Of a stretch of DNA of 64,000 nucleotides, positions 11,371 to 33,847 are shown in pieces. How positions within the stretch are numbered: the first letter of the stretch is position 1; each line of letters opens with the position of its first letter. The stretch is from positions 12,422,001 through 12,486,000 of the forward strand of contig CATNEN010000001.1 in NCBI GenBank assembly GCA_950097015.1, in the 5' to 3' direction. The notes below the pieces were generated by a model. That model did not search any database. It saw nothing but the letters and a program-made list of their open reading frames with translations, and was not told the origin of the DNA. The stretch comes from Macrostomum hystrix (taxonomy: Eukaryota > Platyhelminthes > Macrostomidae). Both the position numbers and the translations under genes were made by a program.

Positions 11371-11795
11371 GCCGTGACCCTCAGAGAGTCACTGACCAAT
11401 CAGCTGTGACCCTCAGAGAGTCACTGACCAATCAGCTGTGACCCTCAGAGAGTCACTGACCAATCAGCTGTGACCCTCAGAGAGTCACTGACCAATCAGC
11501 TGTGACCCTCAGAGAGTCACTGACCAATCAGCTGTGACCCTCAGAGAGTCATTGACCAATCAGCTGTGACCCTCAGAGAGTCACTGACCAATCAGCTGTG
11601 ACCCTCAGAGAGTCACTGACCAATCAGCTGTGACCCTCAGAGAGTCACTGACCAATCAGCTGTGACCCTCAGAGAGTCACTGACCAATCAGCTGTGACTC
11701 TCAGAGTGTCACTGACCAATCAGCTGTGACCCTCAGAGTGTCACTGACCAATCAGCTGTGACCCTCAGAGTGTCACTGACCAATCAGCTGTTCAG
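11371..11795. repeat. 32-bp hairpin-forming array 3' of the membrane-protein gene
   Basis: Thirteen near-identical 32-bp units. Each contains GTGAC-CCTCAGAGA-GTCAC, a 5-bp inverted repeat around a 9-base loop, next to CCAATCAGCT. The array starts ~147 bp after the stop codon and may lie in the 3' UTR. Confidence 0.9.
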
Positions 11796-12151
11796 TAGTG
11801 CCACACTGGCTTTACATTTTTGAGTACTCTTATACTTAGATGTAACCTTCAGCTATGCTCATTATTAATTTCTTTGTAAAAATTATCTGTGATCAGAAGA
11901 ACAATATATTTTTTATAAAAATCTTGTTTTTGATCAATCTTCTTTTGTGATTTTGCATCCGTGATCTTCGCCTAAGTAGTATAAGTAGTATTTTTTTATG
12001 TAAACTACTACTCAGATTTTTTAATGCACCGATTTTTTCTGGCTGCGCAAAATAACAGCTTCTTCTGCTACAAAGTTATCGGCAAAATATACATTTGCTT
12101 ACAGACGCCAAAAAAACACATTTTTAATAGCTCATTTTTTCTTATCACCCT

Positions 12152-13375
12152 CAGACCCCACCTCACACTCCTAACCCTAACTCACACTCCAGACCCCACC
12201 TCAACCCCAGACCACACCTCACACTCCAGACCCCACCTCAACCCCAGACCCCACCTCACACTCCAGACCACACCCCACACTCGAGACCGCACCTCACACT
12301 CCAGACAACACCTCACACTCCAGACCGCACCTCACACTCCAGACCACACCTCACACTCCAGATCACAGCTGACACTCCAGATCACACCCCAAACTCCAGA
12401 CCACACCCCACACTCCAGACCCCACCTCAACCCCAGACCCCAACTCACACTCCAGACCCCACCTCAACCCCAGACCACACCTCACACTCCAGACCCCACC
12501 TCAACCCCAGACCCCACCTCACACTCCAGATCACACCTGACACTCCAGATCACACCCCACACTCCAGACCCCACCTCACACTCCAGACCCCACCTCAACC
12601 CCAGACCCCACCCCACACTCCTAAGCCACACCCCACACTCCAGACCACACCCCACACTCCAGACCACACCCCACACTCCAGACCACACCCCACACTCCAG
12701 ACCACACCCCACACTACAGATCACACCTGACACTCCAGATCACACCCCACACTCCAGACCCCACCTCACACTCCTGACCCCACCCCACACTCCAGACCCC
12801 ACCTGACACCTCCAGACCCCACCTCACACTCCAGACCCCACCTCACACTCCAGACCACACCCCACACTCCAGACCCCACCTGACACCTCCAGACCCACCT
12901 CACACTCCAGACCACACCCCACACTCCAGACCCACCTCACACTCCAGACCACACCCCACACTCCAGATCCACCTCACACTCCAGACCACACCCCACACTC
13001 CAGACCCACCTCACACTCCAGACCACACCCCACACTCCAGACCCACCTCACACTCCAGACCACACCCCACACTCCAGATCCACCTCACACTCCAGACCAC
13101 ACCCCACACTCCAGACCCACCTCACACTCCAGACCCACCTCACACTCCAGACCACACCCCACACTCCAGATCCACCTCACACTCCAGACCACACCCCACA
13201 CTCCAGACCCACCTCACACTCCAGACCACACCCCACACTCCAGACCCACCTCACACTCCAGACCACACCCCACACTCCAGATCCACCTCACACTCCAGAC
13301 CACACCCCACACTCCAGACCCACCTCACACTCCAGACCCACCTGACAACTCCAGACCTCCAAACCTCACGTCACC
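12152..13375. repeat. 18-19-bp CA-rich satellite
   Basis: About 1.2 kb of units such as CCTCACACTCCAGACCACA. The right half is an alternation of two unit types (CCCACCTCACACTCCAGA and CCACACCCCACACTCCAGA). Open frames rich in His, Thr and Pro across it are repeat artefacts. Confidence 0.9.
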
Positions 13376-13676
13376 CTCCGGGAAACAAGAGCAGTTAAAG
13401 TCAGTCAACGTTAATATCAGTTTGAAAACATTTTTTGGATAAAAAGTTATTCAGGTATCTGTGTCAATACAGATACAGTGTGTTTATTTCGGTTTTAAAC
13501 AAAAAAGTAAATAGGGCATCCTCAAGTTACCTGTATCTCGGATAATCTACAGATTTATAATTATTATTTGTAAGCTACATCACAGTTTTAAAAAAAGATA
13601 TTAAAAACGGTTAATCGAAGTTTGTCCATTCCAAATGTGTCAACTCGGTGTCGGGTAGCCGGTGCTGAGTGTTGGG

Positions 13677-24410
<10,734 letters not shown>

Positions 24411-26240
24411 TCTCGCTGAGTATTTTTAGGCTTAATGAGTTTAGAATTTTGAGACCATTTTTAATTCTAATAAACGTATTTTGTTTGAGGCTAACAAAGA
24501 TATTACTATTTAAGATATAAAGATATAATATTTATATTAAATAATAGCCATTTAGTCGTTTTTTACTCTAGCAACTGTTTGCGTTTAGGACTGGCTGTGG
24601 TAATAGTATGCTATATAATTATATATATGCTTCATGTAGTTCTAACGAAAACAAAACAATCTATAAACTGTCAATTTATTTGGAATTCTCAAATATTGGC
24701 TTTTTTATTGTTTTTTATAAATAGACAAGTTTCTACATTTGAGTTAAAAAACTCTAATAGTGTGTAATAAACACCTTTCTGGGACATATTTATATTAAGT
24801 AAATCTAATATAAGTAATTTCAATCCTGAAATAGTAAAGACAACTTTACTGACACACAAAAATGAAAGGTTTATAAATATAATGCTTTAAATTAAATTTT
24901 TATTTCCTTTTTTGCACAAAAAACACTTTGAGCGAATTCCCTTTGACAGCAGAACCAAAAATGTATTTATCATAGATATTTAAATAACGCTTTGCTTTTT
25001 TAATACATTTACTAATATTCTATTTGAAATATTATCTTTGCTCCAAAAAGTTAAAAATGCCAGAATATATATTTATTTAAGCGTAAGAAACCAACAGGCA
25101 CCATAAAAAGCTTTGATTCTCAAAAAAGCATTACCCTTGTGAAATACAACTAAACTTTTATCGCAAAATTTATAATATCGCCCTGCATAGTTGGATAAAA
25201 TATCACCATACACAGTTCAAACTAGGTAAGTGAGAAAAAAATAGCTAAGATTGTCATTTTTAAGAAATATAGTACAAGCTAGTACTATAGAAAAAGTTCA
25301 TATTAGAGTTGGAAAGATGCGTAACATTTTTTATTTCTGCGAGCGAAGAAGTTAAAAACTGCTTAGTTGCAATAAAAGGTTGCTAATTTCATGTATTTTT
25401 TCTTTTTTTATTTTATTTTAACTTTTTCGTTCTATAAAAGTTTTTAATACATCCTACATCCGTTTCTTAGGTAAAATATTGTACCTTTTTGTTTTTCTGT
25501 GTACCAGACAAATCCCAAAGGAGACAAAGGTTACTTGTTCTGTACATTGTTCCCAGTTATTCTTAACAAACTTTTTCATGTCTAAAAGAAATGAACCGGT
25601 TTGACAATGTATAAGGCGATAGGTATTTACTATATACCGATCCTAAATTAATTAAAAAAATTCTAAAACTAAAGTCCTTCAATACATTATCATTTTTGTT
25701 GCTTTTATAGTTGAATAAATACATTTATGTGACGTATCGTTCCAAAGCCATTTTTTTTAAAAAAAGCCTAAAATCTTTCTTAGGTCCACACCTTCACATC
25801 ACCTGCGATCTCGCGTAGTTCTTAGAAACTAGCTATAAGCAGTACTTCAGCCTCAACAACATATGAATACACTGCAAATACGTGTACATGAATAAGTATA
25901 TAATATTTTTATGTGCGTTTAAAAATGTGCCTAAACTCGATCCCAACGGATTTTAATGTAATTTAACTCATTTGATTCCCCATTACCTGCCAGTTTTCTG
26001 CATAAGAAGGGAGGCCTCAAGGGGGTCTGAGAAGTCAAAGCGCGTGATTCGATGAGTCATCCATTTAACGACTCAGACCCCTCCAACGCCCACCCCACCT
26101 CCGCTTCCCATTATTCTGTTTTATTGAAGCGTAACGAGAGGTTAACCTTCACATTTCTTCTCAGATTTTCAAATTTAAATAAATAATTTAGCGATTGTTT
26201 AATTAATGACCCTATTACGCAACCACTTTATAATGCCACC
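24411..26240. other. AT-rich spacer upstream of CFAP251, no gene seen
   Basis: No coding-like frame on either strand. It must contain the CFAP251 promoter, but no specific element can be supported. Confidence 0.55.
26020..26160 (+). repeat. dispersed repeat, copy 1
   Basis: Shares GATGAGTCATC, CTCAGACCC, AACGCCCACCCCACCT and CGCTT.CCATT in the same order with 29900-30030. About 110 bp of recognisable similarity. Confidence 0.55.
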
Positions 26241-26261
26241 TAAGCTCACCAACCCAATGAG

Positions 26262-27585
26262 AGACATGGGGCACAGGAGAGATGAGACAAAGGAGAGATG
26301 AGACACGGGAGAGATGAGACAAGGGAGAAATTGAGAAACGGGATAGACGAGACAGAGATGAGATAAGACAGGGGAGAGCAGAGACACGGGAGAGATAAGA
26401 CACATGAGAGATAAGACACGGGAGAGATGAGACACAGGAGAGATGAGACACGGGAGAGATGAGACAAAGAAGAGATGAGATACGGGAGAGATGAGACACG
26501 GGAGAGATGAGATACGGGAGAGATAAGACACATGAGAGATAAGACACGGGAGAGATGAGACACAGGAGAGATGAGACACGGGAGAGATGAGACAAAGAAG
26601 AGATGAGACACGGGAGAGATGAGACACAGGAGAGATGAGACACGGGAGAGATGAAACAAAGAAGAGATGAGATACGGGAGAGATGAGACAAGGGAGAAAT
26701 TGAGAAACGGGATAGACGAGACAGAGATGAGATAAGACAGGGGAGAGCAGAGACACGGGAGAGATAAGACACATGAGAGATAAGACACGGGAGAGATGAG
26801 ACACAGGAGAGATGAGACACGGGAGAGATGAGACAAAGAAGAGATGAGATACGGGAGAGATGAGACACGGGAGAGATGAGACAAGGGAGAAATTGAGAAA
26901 CGGGATAGACGAGACAGAGATGAGATAAGACAGGGGAGAGCAGAGACACGGGAGAGATAAGACACATGAGAGATAAGACACGGGAGAGATGAGACACGGG
27001 AGAGATGAGACACGGGAGAGATGAGACAAAGAAGAGATGAGATACGGGAGAGATGAGACACGGGAGAGATGAGACACGGGAGAGATGAGACAAAGAAGAG
27101 ATGAGACACGGGAGAGATGAGACACGGGAGAGATGAGATACAGGAGAGATAAGACACGGGAGAGATGAGACACAGGAGAGATGAGACACGGGAGAGATGA
27201 GACAAAGAAGAGATGAGACACGGGAGAGATGAGACACAGGAGAGATGAGACACGGGAGAGATGAGACAAAGAAGAGATGAGATACGGGAGAGATGAGACA
27301 CGGGAGAGATGAGATACGGGAGAGATGAGACACGGGAGAGATGAGACGCAGGAGAGATGAGACACGGGAGAGATGAGACAAAGAAGAGATGAGACACGGG
27401 AGAGATGAGACACAGGAGAGATGAGACACGGGAGAGATGAGACAAAGAAGAGATGAGATACGGGAGAGATGAGACACGGGAGAGATGAGATACGGGAGAG
27501 ATGAGATACGGGAGAGATGAGATACGGGAGAGATGAGACACGGGAGAGATGAGACGCAGGAGAGATGAGACGCAGGAGCCACAGA
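26262..27585. repeat. 16-bp satellite with higher-order structure
   Basis: Tandem GAGATGAGACACGGGA units. A distinctive ~120-190-bp segment (AAGGGAGAAATTGAGAAACG, GGATAGACGAGACAGAG...) recurs at about 26322, 26688 and 26884. Minus-strand frames of 455-502 codons over it (Ser/Leu/Pro/His/Val repeats) are repeat artefacts. Confidence 0.9.
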
Positions 27586-27605
27586 AGGTGTACTGCAGGT
27601 ATTGG

Positions 27606-27678
27606 AAGGGACAACGGGCCGGATTTAGGAGCTTAGAAAGCCGCAACTGGCCCGCGGGCCGGAGTTTGCCGACCCCTG
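27606..27678 (-). mobile_element. terminus of a hAT-like element
   Basis: On the minus strand the sequence starting at 27678 reads CAGGGGTCGGCAAACTCCGG then CCCGCGGGCC, the typical start of a class of hAT elements known from animals. A second end and target duplication were not found; the 16-bp satellite abuts it on the inner side. Confidence 0.5.
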
Positions 27679-28486
27679 CGCTAAAGCAAATCGTTTTTCG
27701 GCAAGCCGTCGTCAGAACAAGATCCTCACTCTTTTCACCCGATTCATAGGCCATCTGACTAGAAAACTCCTAATTTCTAGTATTTTAAAACTAAAACATT
27801 TTTACAGGCAGCAGAAGCTGGCACGAAGCCTCTCTAAACAATAGGCCGGGGAAAAGTGGCAAAACTTAAAACTGCTTCAGCTTCTTATTCATTGTAATCA
27901 TTGAAGCGTGACTAGTCCTGAGTAAAAACTTTGGCAAGCGAGATGGTAAGGAATTGGAGATAAGAACAAAAGTTAAAGTGGCTACTCTTATTCTTTTTCT
28001 GTTTTCTGTAACCAGAAATTTTTAAGTTTAAGTTAAACTTAAGTCTGAGTTTAAATTTTAAATGTTAGAGTAATGACGTAGTGATTAATATCGTGAAGCT
28101 TATGATATATTTGTATTTATAAAGATGAAGACTGCTTCGGTAAATGTATCCCGAAGCATGCCATGTTCAACGATGTATAGTTAAACAATAAGGAAATATT
28201 CGGCATTATAGCTTTCTGAATAGGTTTTGCTAGACTAAAATACGAAGTGGCGTCTTCTGAAATTAACTGAAACCTGGGATAGTGTTAGATGAAGTAAGAA
28301 CTTGTTAGATTCCCAATTGTAAGCAGCACTGCCGCCTAGCAACCAACAAACAGGATAAGCAGCCAATACCAGCTTAACTCCAAAACATGCTGCTTAAATG
28401 CTGTCCTTTTGAGCAGAAAATGGGAAAAATGAGACGTAGTCCACAGTGAATTGGATTTAGCCGTAGAGGAAAAAAACTTGCCAAAA
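27679..28486. other. spacer upstream of the PAN-fucolectin gene, no gene seen
   Basis: AT-rich with short frames only. A CCAAT pentamer at ~28363 lies about 120 bp upstream of the next start codon. Confidence 0.5.
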
Positions 28487-29380
28487 ATGCATTCCAAGAA
28501 CTTCCTAATTTCCCTGCTACTCCTCGCAACTGTGCGCCCTTCGCTACATAGCGCTAATTTCGAAGTGGCTAGCTGGAGCAGTCTGTTAGCTCCGGTTGCA
28601 ATGCAAACTGTGCCAGGCTTCAGTGCCGTTGACTGCGCCATGAAGTGCGCCGGTCAGTCGCCAGTCTGCTTTGGCTTCAGTTGGCTACCAGGCCAATGCC
28701 GAATGTTTAATGCGTCTGCCTACAAGGCCACCTGGGTTGACTCTGCGACCTGTGATGTTTTCTCTTCCTACTGTGAGTCCGATTGGAAGCTAGGAAGTGA
28801 AAATCGATAAATTCAAATCATGTGTGGAGAGGGTTTTATTACTAATACGAGGGTCACTCAGAAAGTCTATTCTGAGCATGATCCACGATTTGTCTGCTTA
28901 AGGTTGTTTGCATCGCAGACACTATAAAAGCTTGCTTTACTAGTTTCCTCTTTGTATGGCTAATGATTCAACTATTAAAATCTAATTACAGATGCCGAAA
29001 AACTAGAAACCATTTTCTGCAATCAAAGCACCACTGTCAATGTCCCCTACTATTGCGAAAACGCAATCGACGGAAACAGAAATCAAAATGTACTGAACTG
29101 CAGCGCCACAGACTCACTGCCAAATCAGTGGTTCGAGGCCTATCTTGCCCGTCCGAAGCTGGTTAGATATGTGACCATCTACTACAGCCAGGACTGCTGC
29201 TCCACCTACCTCACGGAATTCTCGCTTCAGGTTGATGGTGTCGAGTGCAACCGAGTGCTGCTTACAGCGCCCTTCTTGGTGGCCAATTTCACATGCAAAG
29301 CATTCGGTAGCCGCGTGCGAGTGCTAAATCTTCGCAGCACCCATCTGGTACTCTGCGAACTAGAAGTTTACGGCCAGTGA
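28487..29380 (+). CDS. secreted PAN-like plus fucolectin-like domain protein, copy A
   Basis: Two exons, 28487-28772 and 28992-29380, join in phase 1 (ACT|GTGAGT ... TTACAG|AT), giving 224 aa. A signal peptide (MHSKNFLISLLLLATVRPSL) is followed by a PAN/apple-like segment (residues ~28-95) with the pattern DCAMKCAGQSPVCFGFSWLP then CRMFNAS. The C-terminal ~125 residues match the fucolectin/F5-8C-like (FTP) fold: AIDGNRNQ, QWFEAYLARP, VTIYYSQDCCSTYL, and a closing CELEVYG. FTP domains in animals bind fucose or other glycans, so a secreted carbohydrate-binding role is likely but inferred. An AATAAA lies near 29561. The same architecture and intron phase recur at 56214-57005. The intron holds a mariner-like TIR sequence. 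Confidence 0.85.
28847..28870 (+). mobile_element. solo mariner-like terminal inverted repeat
   Basis: TACGAGGGTCACTCAGAAAG followed by T resembles the start of mariner elements (TA target followed by CGAGGG...AAAGT). No transposase remnant or opposite end is seen in the 219-bp intron that contains it. Confidence 0.4.
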
Positions 29381-29734
29381 TTGGGAGCTGTCCAACGAGT
29401 AGATGCCATGTTTGGAAGTCTGTTGGCGGTTTGCTGTTTACTACAGTCTATAACTGCTCTTGAAAAGTGCTGACCAAAAAATTCATAGTACCGCTTTTCT
29501 TTTTTTCTGAAGCTTACTAAAAATGCTAAAATTTATCGGAACGCATACCTACCTAAGATCAATAAAAATCCGAAGAATATTTTTCGTTTCTTTTCTGCTG
29601 CATGGCTGTTAAACTTTTTGTCTCCCGAATCGATAACGAGTACGTTTTCGTCCACTTATTCAGATTAGACCGGCAAAGGCCGCAACGTCGCTAATATGTT
29701 ACCTAATTAAGCTGTTACCAATTCTTATCTTATG

Positions 29735-29820
29735 TATATCTTATGTTATCTTATCTTAAGATATCTTATCTTATAAGATAAGATCTTATAAAATATCTTA
29801 TCTTATACCGGGTATATCAT
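29735..29820. repeat. nested inverted repeats of CTTATC/GATAAG
   Basis: A run of TATCTTATC and its complement includes the perfect palindrome TTATCTTATAAGATAA. It could extrude as a hairpin. No function can be assigned. Confidence 0.7.
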
Positions 29821-29899
29821 AACTTATGTAAAAAACTCGAGATTCGCGAGAGCACGGAAATTAGCTACTGAATTCAATTTTGTGAGTAGTTTTGTTGCG

Positions 29900-30030
29900 C
29901 ATGGCTAGCGATGAGTCATCGCTTTGATCCCTCAGACCCATCAAAACGCCCACCCCACCTTCGCTTTCCATTGTTCTCGTTCACTCAAGCGTGACGAAAG
30001 CATTGCCTTCAAATTTCCTTTTAATAGAAG
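29900..30030 (+). repeat. dispersed repeat, copy 2
   Basis: Second copy of the element at 26020-26160 (GATGAGTCATC..., AACGCCCACCCCACCT, CGCTTTCCATTGTTCT). The surrounding 29381-30730 spacer has no recognised gene. Confidence 0.55.
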
Positions 30031-30734
30031 CAAACGCCTTAGAACTTTCCCCAATGTAACTTTACTTTATTAATCTCCTCAATGTAATCTTAAGGACAAT
30101 TATTTTCCTAAGTAATTTAGATAACTAGTAATGAAACGCATAAATAATGAGCTATTGCACAACTATTATGTAACATCACCCGCCCCACCCCAAGCTTACT
30201 GTACAACGTCGGGCCAATCAGAACGCGCCAGGGTCGATGCCGGAGACTTTCTATCACGGCTCACGCGCTTAATACGTGACTTCTCCTCCAATGTAACCCC
30301 ATCGTTATTCTCCCAAAACTCAGACGTTCTGTCATCTTCGGACGGGCTTGTCCCAAGACCGTGACACTGCAGGACTCCCTACAACCCTGCTATCCTCTTA
30401 TATGTCGAGTCCACAATCCCTGATTTATCAATTCCTTGATACCACCGAGTCGTCCCGGCAAGGCTTCGCCCAAGAAGATTGCACCCAGCTTTTGATCGCA
30501 TTCTCCTATGTGTAGCTACTGCTCCTTGGTTGCGAAATCGCTGAAATTATTTATTTTCTATAATAATAATAATAATAGTAGACAGTGTAGTAATGCGACT
30601 CATGTATAAATACTGCATGATATTACTAATAGCAGTACTGCTTGCACACAGAGTCGCATTCATGAAAGGCTAGGCAGAGACCTTTTATGATGGGATTAAA
30701 TCCTATATTTAGACTTTATTGGGAAAAGAAGAAA

Positions 30735-31005
30735 AAGGTTGTAGCCTAGTGGTTAGGGCGTCGGGCTCACAACTTTGAGGTCGAGGGTTCGACTCCACTG
30801 AAACAAATTGTGTCCTTTAGCAATGCACTTAACTCTGCATTGCTTCAGTGCACCCAGCTGTTAAATGGGTACCAGCATTAGCTGGGATAATTGAAGGTGG
30901 GTGTGGCTTCCCCCCAGTCCATGGACTGAACCTTCAGATGTGCCGCGCAATAGCTGCGTCTGTGCTGTCGGCTGCACATCTGGCCTAACTATTGGCGCAG
31001 GTGTA
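30735..31005 (+). mobile_element. SINE family 1
   Basis: Nearly full-length: head TTGTAGCCTAGTGGTTAGGG, B-box-like GAGGGTTCGACTCC, body with GTGTCCTTTAGCAATGCACT and AAATGGGTACCAGCATTAGC, and a TAAT-rich end. Confidence 0.85.
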
Positions 31006-31495
31006 ATCAATTATAATTATGGGCCCCTGCCTCGATATGTTTTAGTAATGGAGTCTAGAAGAGGAAGGTGTGGTGGCAGAACTACTTTAAGTAGTCCATA
31101 CCCGAAAAGCCCTTGCTAGAATTGGAGTAGACGCAGAAAAGTAAAAGAATAATGTGCACGTACACTAGTTTTCTTCATAATGAATATAGACAAATAATAA
31201 TCCTTATTAATAATTCACTGAACTGACCGGAAACTAATAATTATTGGCCCTTCGACTGATGATTGTGTGTAAATGATTGACTAGAACGCTGAGTTATTGA
31301 AAGCAAAAACACAGGTGTGCCTTCGTTGTGGAAAATGTTTTCACACCAAGAGCTTGCTGGTGACGTGGATGCCTGGCCCTTGATGGGAAGCTGCCATATG
31401 AAAATGCAGCAAGCTTGTATCAACTGGAACTTTGCACTTCTCACTGAGAGGTCGGGAGTTCCAGTCTCATATCAAGGAAGCACTTTTATTGGTTA

Positions 31496-31800
31496 ACAGT
31501 GGGCATTTCAAATAGCCGCATTTATCTTTTTGTGCATCTCCTAAAATATTCAACCGATCGCCATGAAAATCCAGAATCACATCGTCGAGACACGACGCGG
31601 AATCGAACTTAGGAACCGTGGTGCGAGAGGCAAACGCGTTAACCGCTCTGCCACCGACCCCCCAAACTTTGAAAGTTAGTTTATCGTAAATTGTGGAAAA
31701 TTTTAATCGAAATGGTGGACTTTCACGAAAATTGTTCATTCGGTTTTGTAGCCATCGTGAAGTTGGCAGTTGGGTGTTTGCAATATGGTCTTTCCCCAGG
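31496..31800. mobile_element. MITE-like element with a nested SINE2 head
   Basis: Ends GTGGGCATTTCAAATAGCC (left) and GGGTGTTTGCAATAT (right). Shared internal blocks with 38192-38510 include ACATCGTCGAGA, ATGGTGGACTTTCACGAAAA and ATCGTGAAGT. A SINE2 head (31592-31664, minus) sits inside, as a SINE1 does in the copy at 9589-10215. Confidence 0.5.
31592..31664 (-). mobile_element. SINE family 2, head only, inverted
   Basis: Only the tRNA-like head is present (GGTGGCAGAGCGGTTAACGC ... TTCGATTCCGCG on minus). Confidence 0.7.
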
Positions 31801-32893
31801 CGGGCAAAATAGTCTTCTACTGTTACTGTGTGAGGCCGTGCCAGTCCATGGACTGAGCAGTTGAGTTCAAAGGTTCCCTTATTCCTGGAAAACTTGCTCA
31901 ATTAAAACCCATACAATCAAGCGGTCTAGCAGCACTCGTAAATATCAATTGGTTAGTAGGCAGATGGCCTCATTAAGAGCAGTGCAATTATTCTTAGAAT
32001 CAGCGGAAAAGCAAGGCTGACAGCAATAAATTAGTCAACGTCAATCAAAAATTTAATGTGATCCTTAAAATTTATAATTGCCCAGGACACACAAGCCCAG
32101 AATTTTGAAATGACAATTTTTTAATTGCTCCTAAAAACGTTTCGCTTGCACCCCGCTGGTAGACAACTACGGTACTTCCACAAACAGATTTTGATTAATT
32201 AAATGATGCCATGTTCTGTTAGTCTACCAAGACTAATTATCGGTGTACATAATGTAGTATATGATCAATATTAAAATTCGGGTAAAAATTGATTTCGCCT
32301 TACTTGAAAACAAAGACTGGCTTTTATATGAAATGTTGGTCGTTTCCCGGTAAAATGAAAATGATTAAGCATTTCAAAGTTTTGAAAACGGAATAATCAT
32401 TTATATTAATCCGAGATGTTGGTAAAGAGTTATAAATTCTGTGATTTAATAATCCAGTAGAGATTTTGGTAAAAAAGACAAACAGTTTGTTAAAGCTTGA
32501 ACTTAATTTGTAACTAACGCAATAATGAATTATCTTTCTCGCGTTTTTTGTACAATGTAAGCACATTGTTATTTTGCTTTAACATGATGTTGCTTCGCAA
32601 ATTGCGCTACATTTTTTAAGACAGATTATTCAGAAGATAATTCAAGAAACGATTTAGTACAATGTTTGATGAAGTCCTAACGAAGCACAGCAACGATTGG
32701 CTGTCATTAAGAAAGTCACCTGCTTCTTTTCCGCTTAATTCCTTGTGAAAAGCACGATTTGCTTTGGATTCAAGAAAGAGTGGCAGCATTACATGAAGAC
32801 ATATCTTGTTTAAAAACAGACTTGCTTCGTTTTTAAGACATGTGAACTGAATCAGAAGTTTTTTTCTACTTTCTGCTTCGTGTTGCTTCACTT
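31801..32893. other. AT-rich spacer, no gene seen
   Basis: Only short, unsupported frames. Probably includes the 3' UTR of the minus-strand gene ending at 32894. Confidence 0.5.
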
Positions 32894-33847
32894 TCAAGGA
32901 CAATTTCCTGCAGACCAGCTTGTACCAGGTGAGCAGGGCATTTTAGAGTACATGCCGTTAACGCAGCGAAGGTAATGCACATCACTGCTGCAGTCTCGAA
33001 CGAAGTCAACGGTGCATGGCTGATTAGCTGAGTAGCAAACGTAACTGGGTGTTGCTTTTGTTGTGGCTTCACTCGTTGTACCTCCAGCAGTGGTTGGAGC
33101 ACTCGTTGTACCTCCAACAGTGGTTGGAGCACTCGTTGTACCTCCAGCAGTGGTTGGAACACTCGTTGTACCTCCAGCAGTGGTTGGAACACTCGTTGTA
33201 CCTCCAGCAGTGGTTGGAGCACTCGTTGTACCTCCAGCAGTGGTTGGAACACTCGTTGTACCTCCAGCAGTGGTTGGAACACTCGTTGTACCTCCAGCAG
33301 TGGTTGGAGCACTCGTTGTAACTCCAGGAGTGGTTGGAGCACTCGTTGTAACTCCAGGAGTGGTTGGAGCACTCGTTGTAACTCCAGCAGTGGTTGGGGC
33401 ACTCGTAGCATTGAGTCGTTCGATAGCCAACTGTGAGTCAAACGAGTTTTTAAAGTCGAAGAAAACAAGTAGATTTTTAACTTGGAATGAATCATATTTA
33501 ATCGGTCTAAAGGATCTCTTTCTTAAAGATTGCAGAGACTACAGAAAATGGAATAGCTACCAGAGAGCAAAGCTACTGACCTCGCTGACGCAGTCCTGAG
33601 GTGTCCACAGAGCCTCATACTGAGTGAGATTGGCCAGGTAGCAAGAGTCGTCTCGCTTGAACACGGCGGTGCAGTTCGGTCTCAGAGCGCACTCCACCGA
33701 GCAGGTCCGAGCATCTCGAACTCCCTTGACCAGCGACAGGTCGGTGATGTTCCTGGGACAGGCAGAGACGACGCTGAGGCGGACGGTGACGCCCGAAGCT
33801 ATGGAAAACAGGCTCAGCAGGCCACAGACAGCCCAAAATAGCTTCAT
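32894..33847 (-). CDS. secreted PAN-like protein with Thr-rich repeats and peritrophin-like tail
   Basis: Exon 1 33847-33581 and exon 2 33430-32894 join in phase 0 (GCGAG|GTCAGT ... CTCACAG|TTG), giving 267 aa. The signal peptide is MKLFWAVCGLLSLFSIASG. Next is the conserved PAN-like core (VSACPRNITDLSL; CSVECALRPNCTAVF; DDSCYLANLTQYEALW). Exon 2 begins LAIERLNATSAPTTAG and carries ~12 Thr-rich decapeptide repeats (30-bp units, GGTTSAPTTA type), expected to be heavily O-glycosylated. It ends in a six-Cys domain (VCYSANQPCTVDFVRDC ... YLRCVNG ... MPCSPGTSWSAGNCP) resembling small chitin-binding CBM14/peritrophin modules. A mucin-like secreted product is inferred. A GCTGATTGG box lies ~147 bp upstream. 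Confidence 0.85.
33060..33405 (-). repeat. 30-bp coding repeat (Thr-rich decapeptides)
   Basis: About 12 in-frame 30-bp units inside exon 2 of the gene at 32894-33847. Two unit types (T/GGTTSAPTTA and GGTTSVPTTA) alternate, with VTTSAPTTPG units at the N-terminal end. Confidence 0.9.

Noticed and set aside
12024-12806. 260-codon His/Thr/Pro/Ser-rich frame
   Set aside because: 19-bp CA-rich satellite; the short non-repeat N-terminal part has no recognisable feature.
26199-27754. 455-502-codon minus frames rich in Ser, Leu, Pro, His
   Set aside because: 16-bp satellite; all three minus frames cycle through the same peptide every 48 bp.
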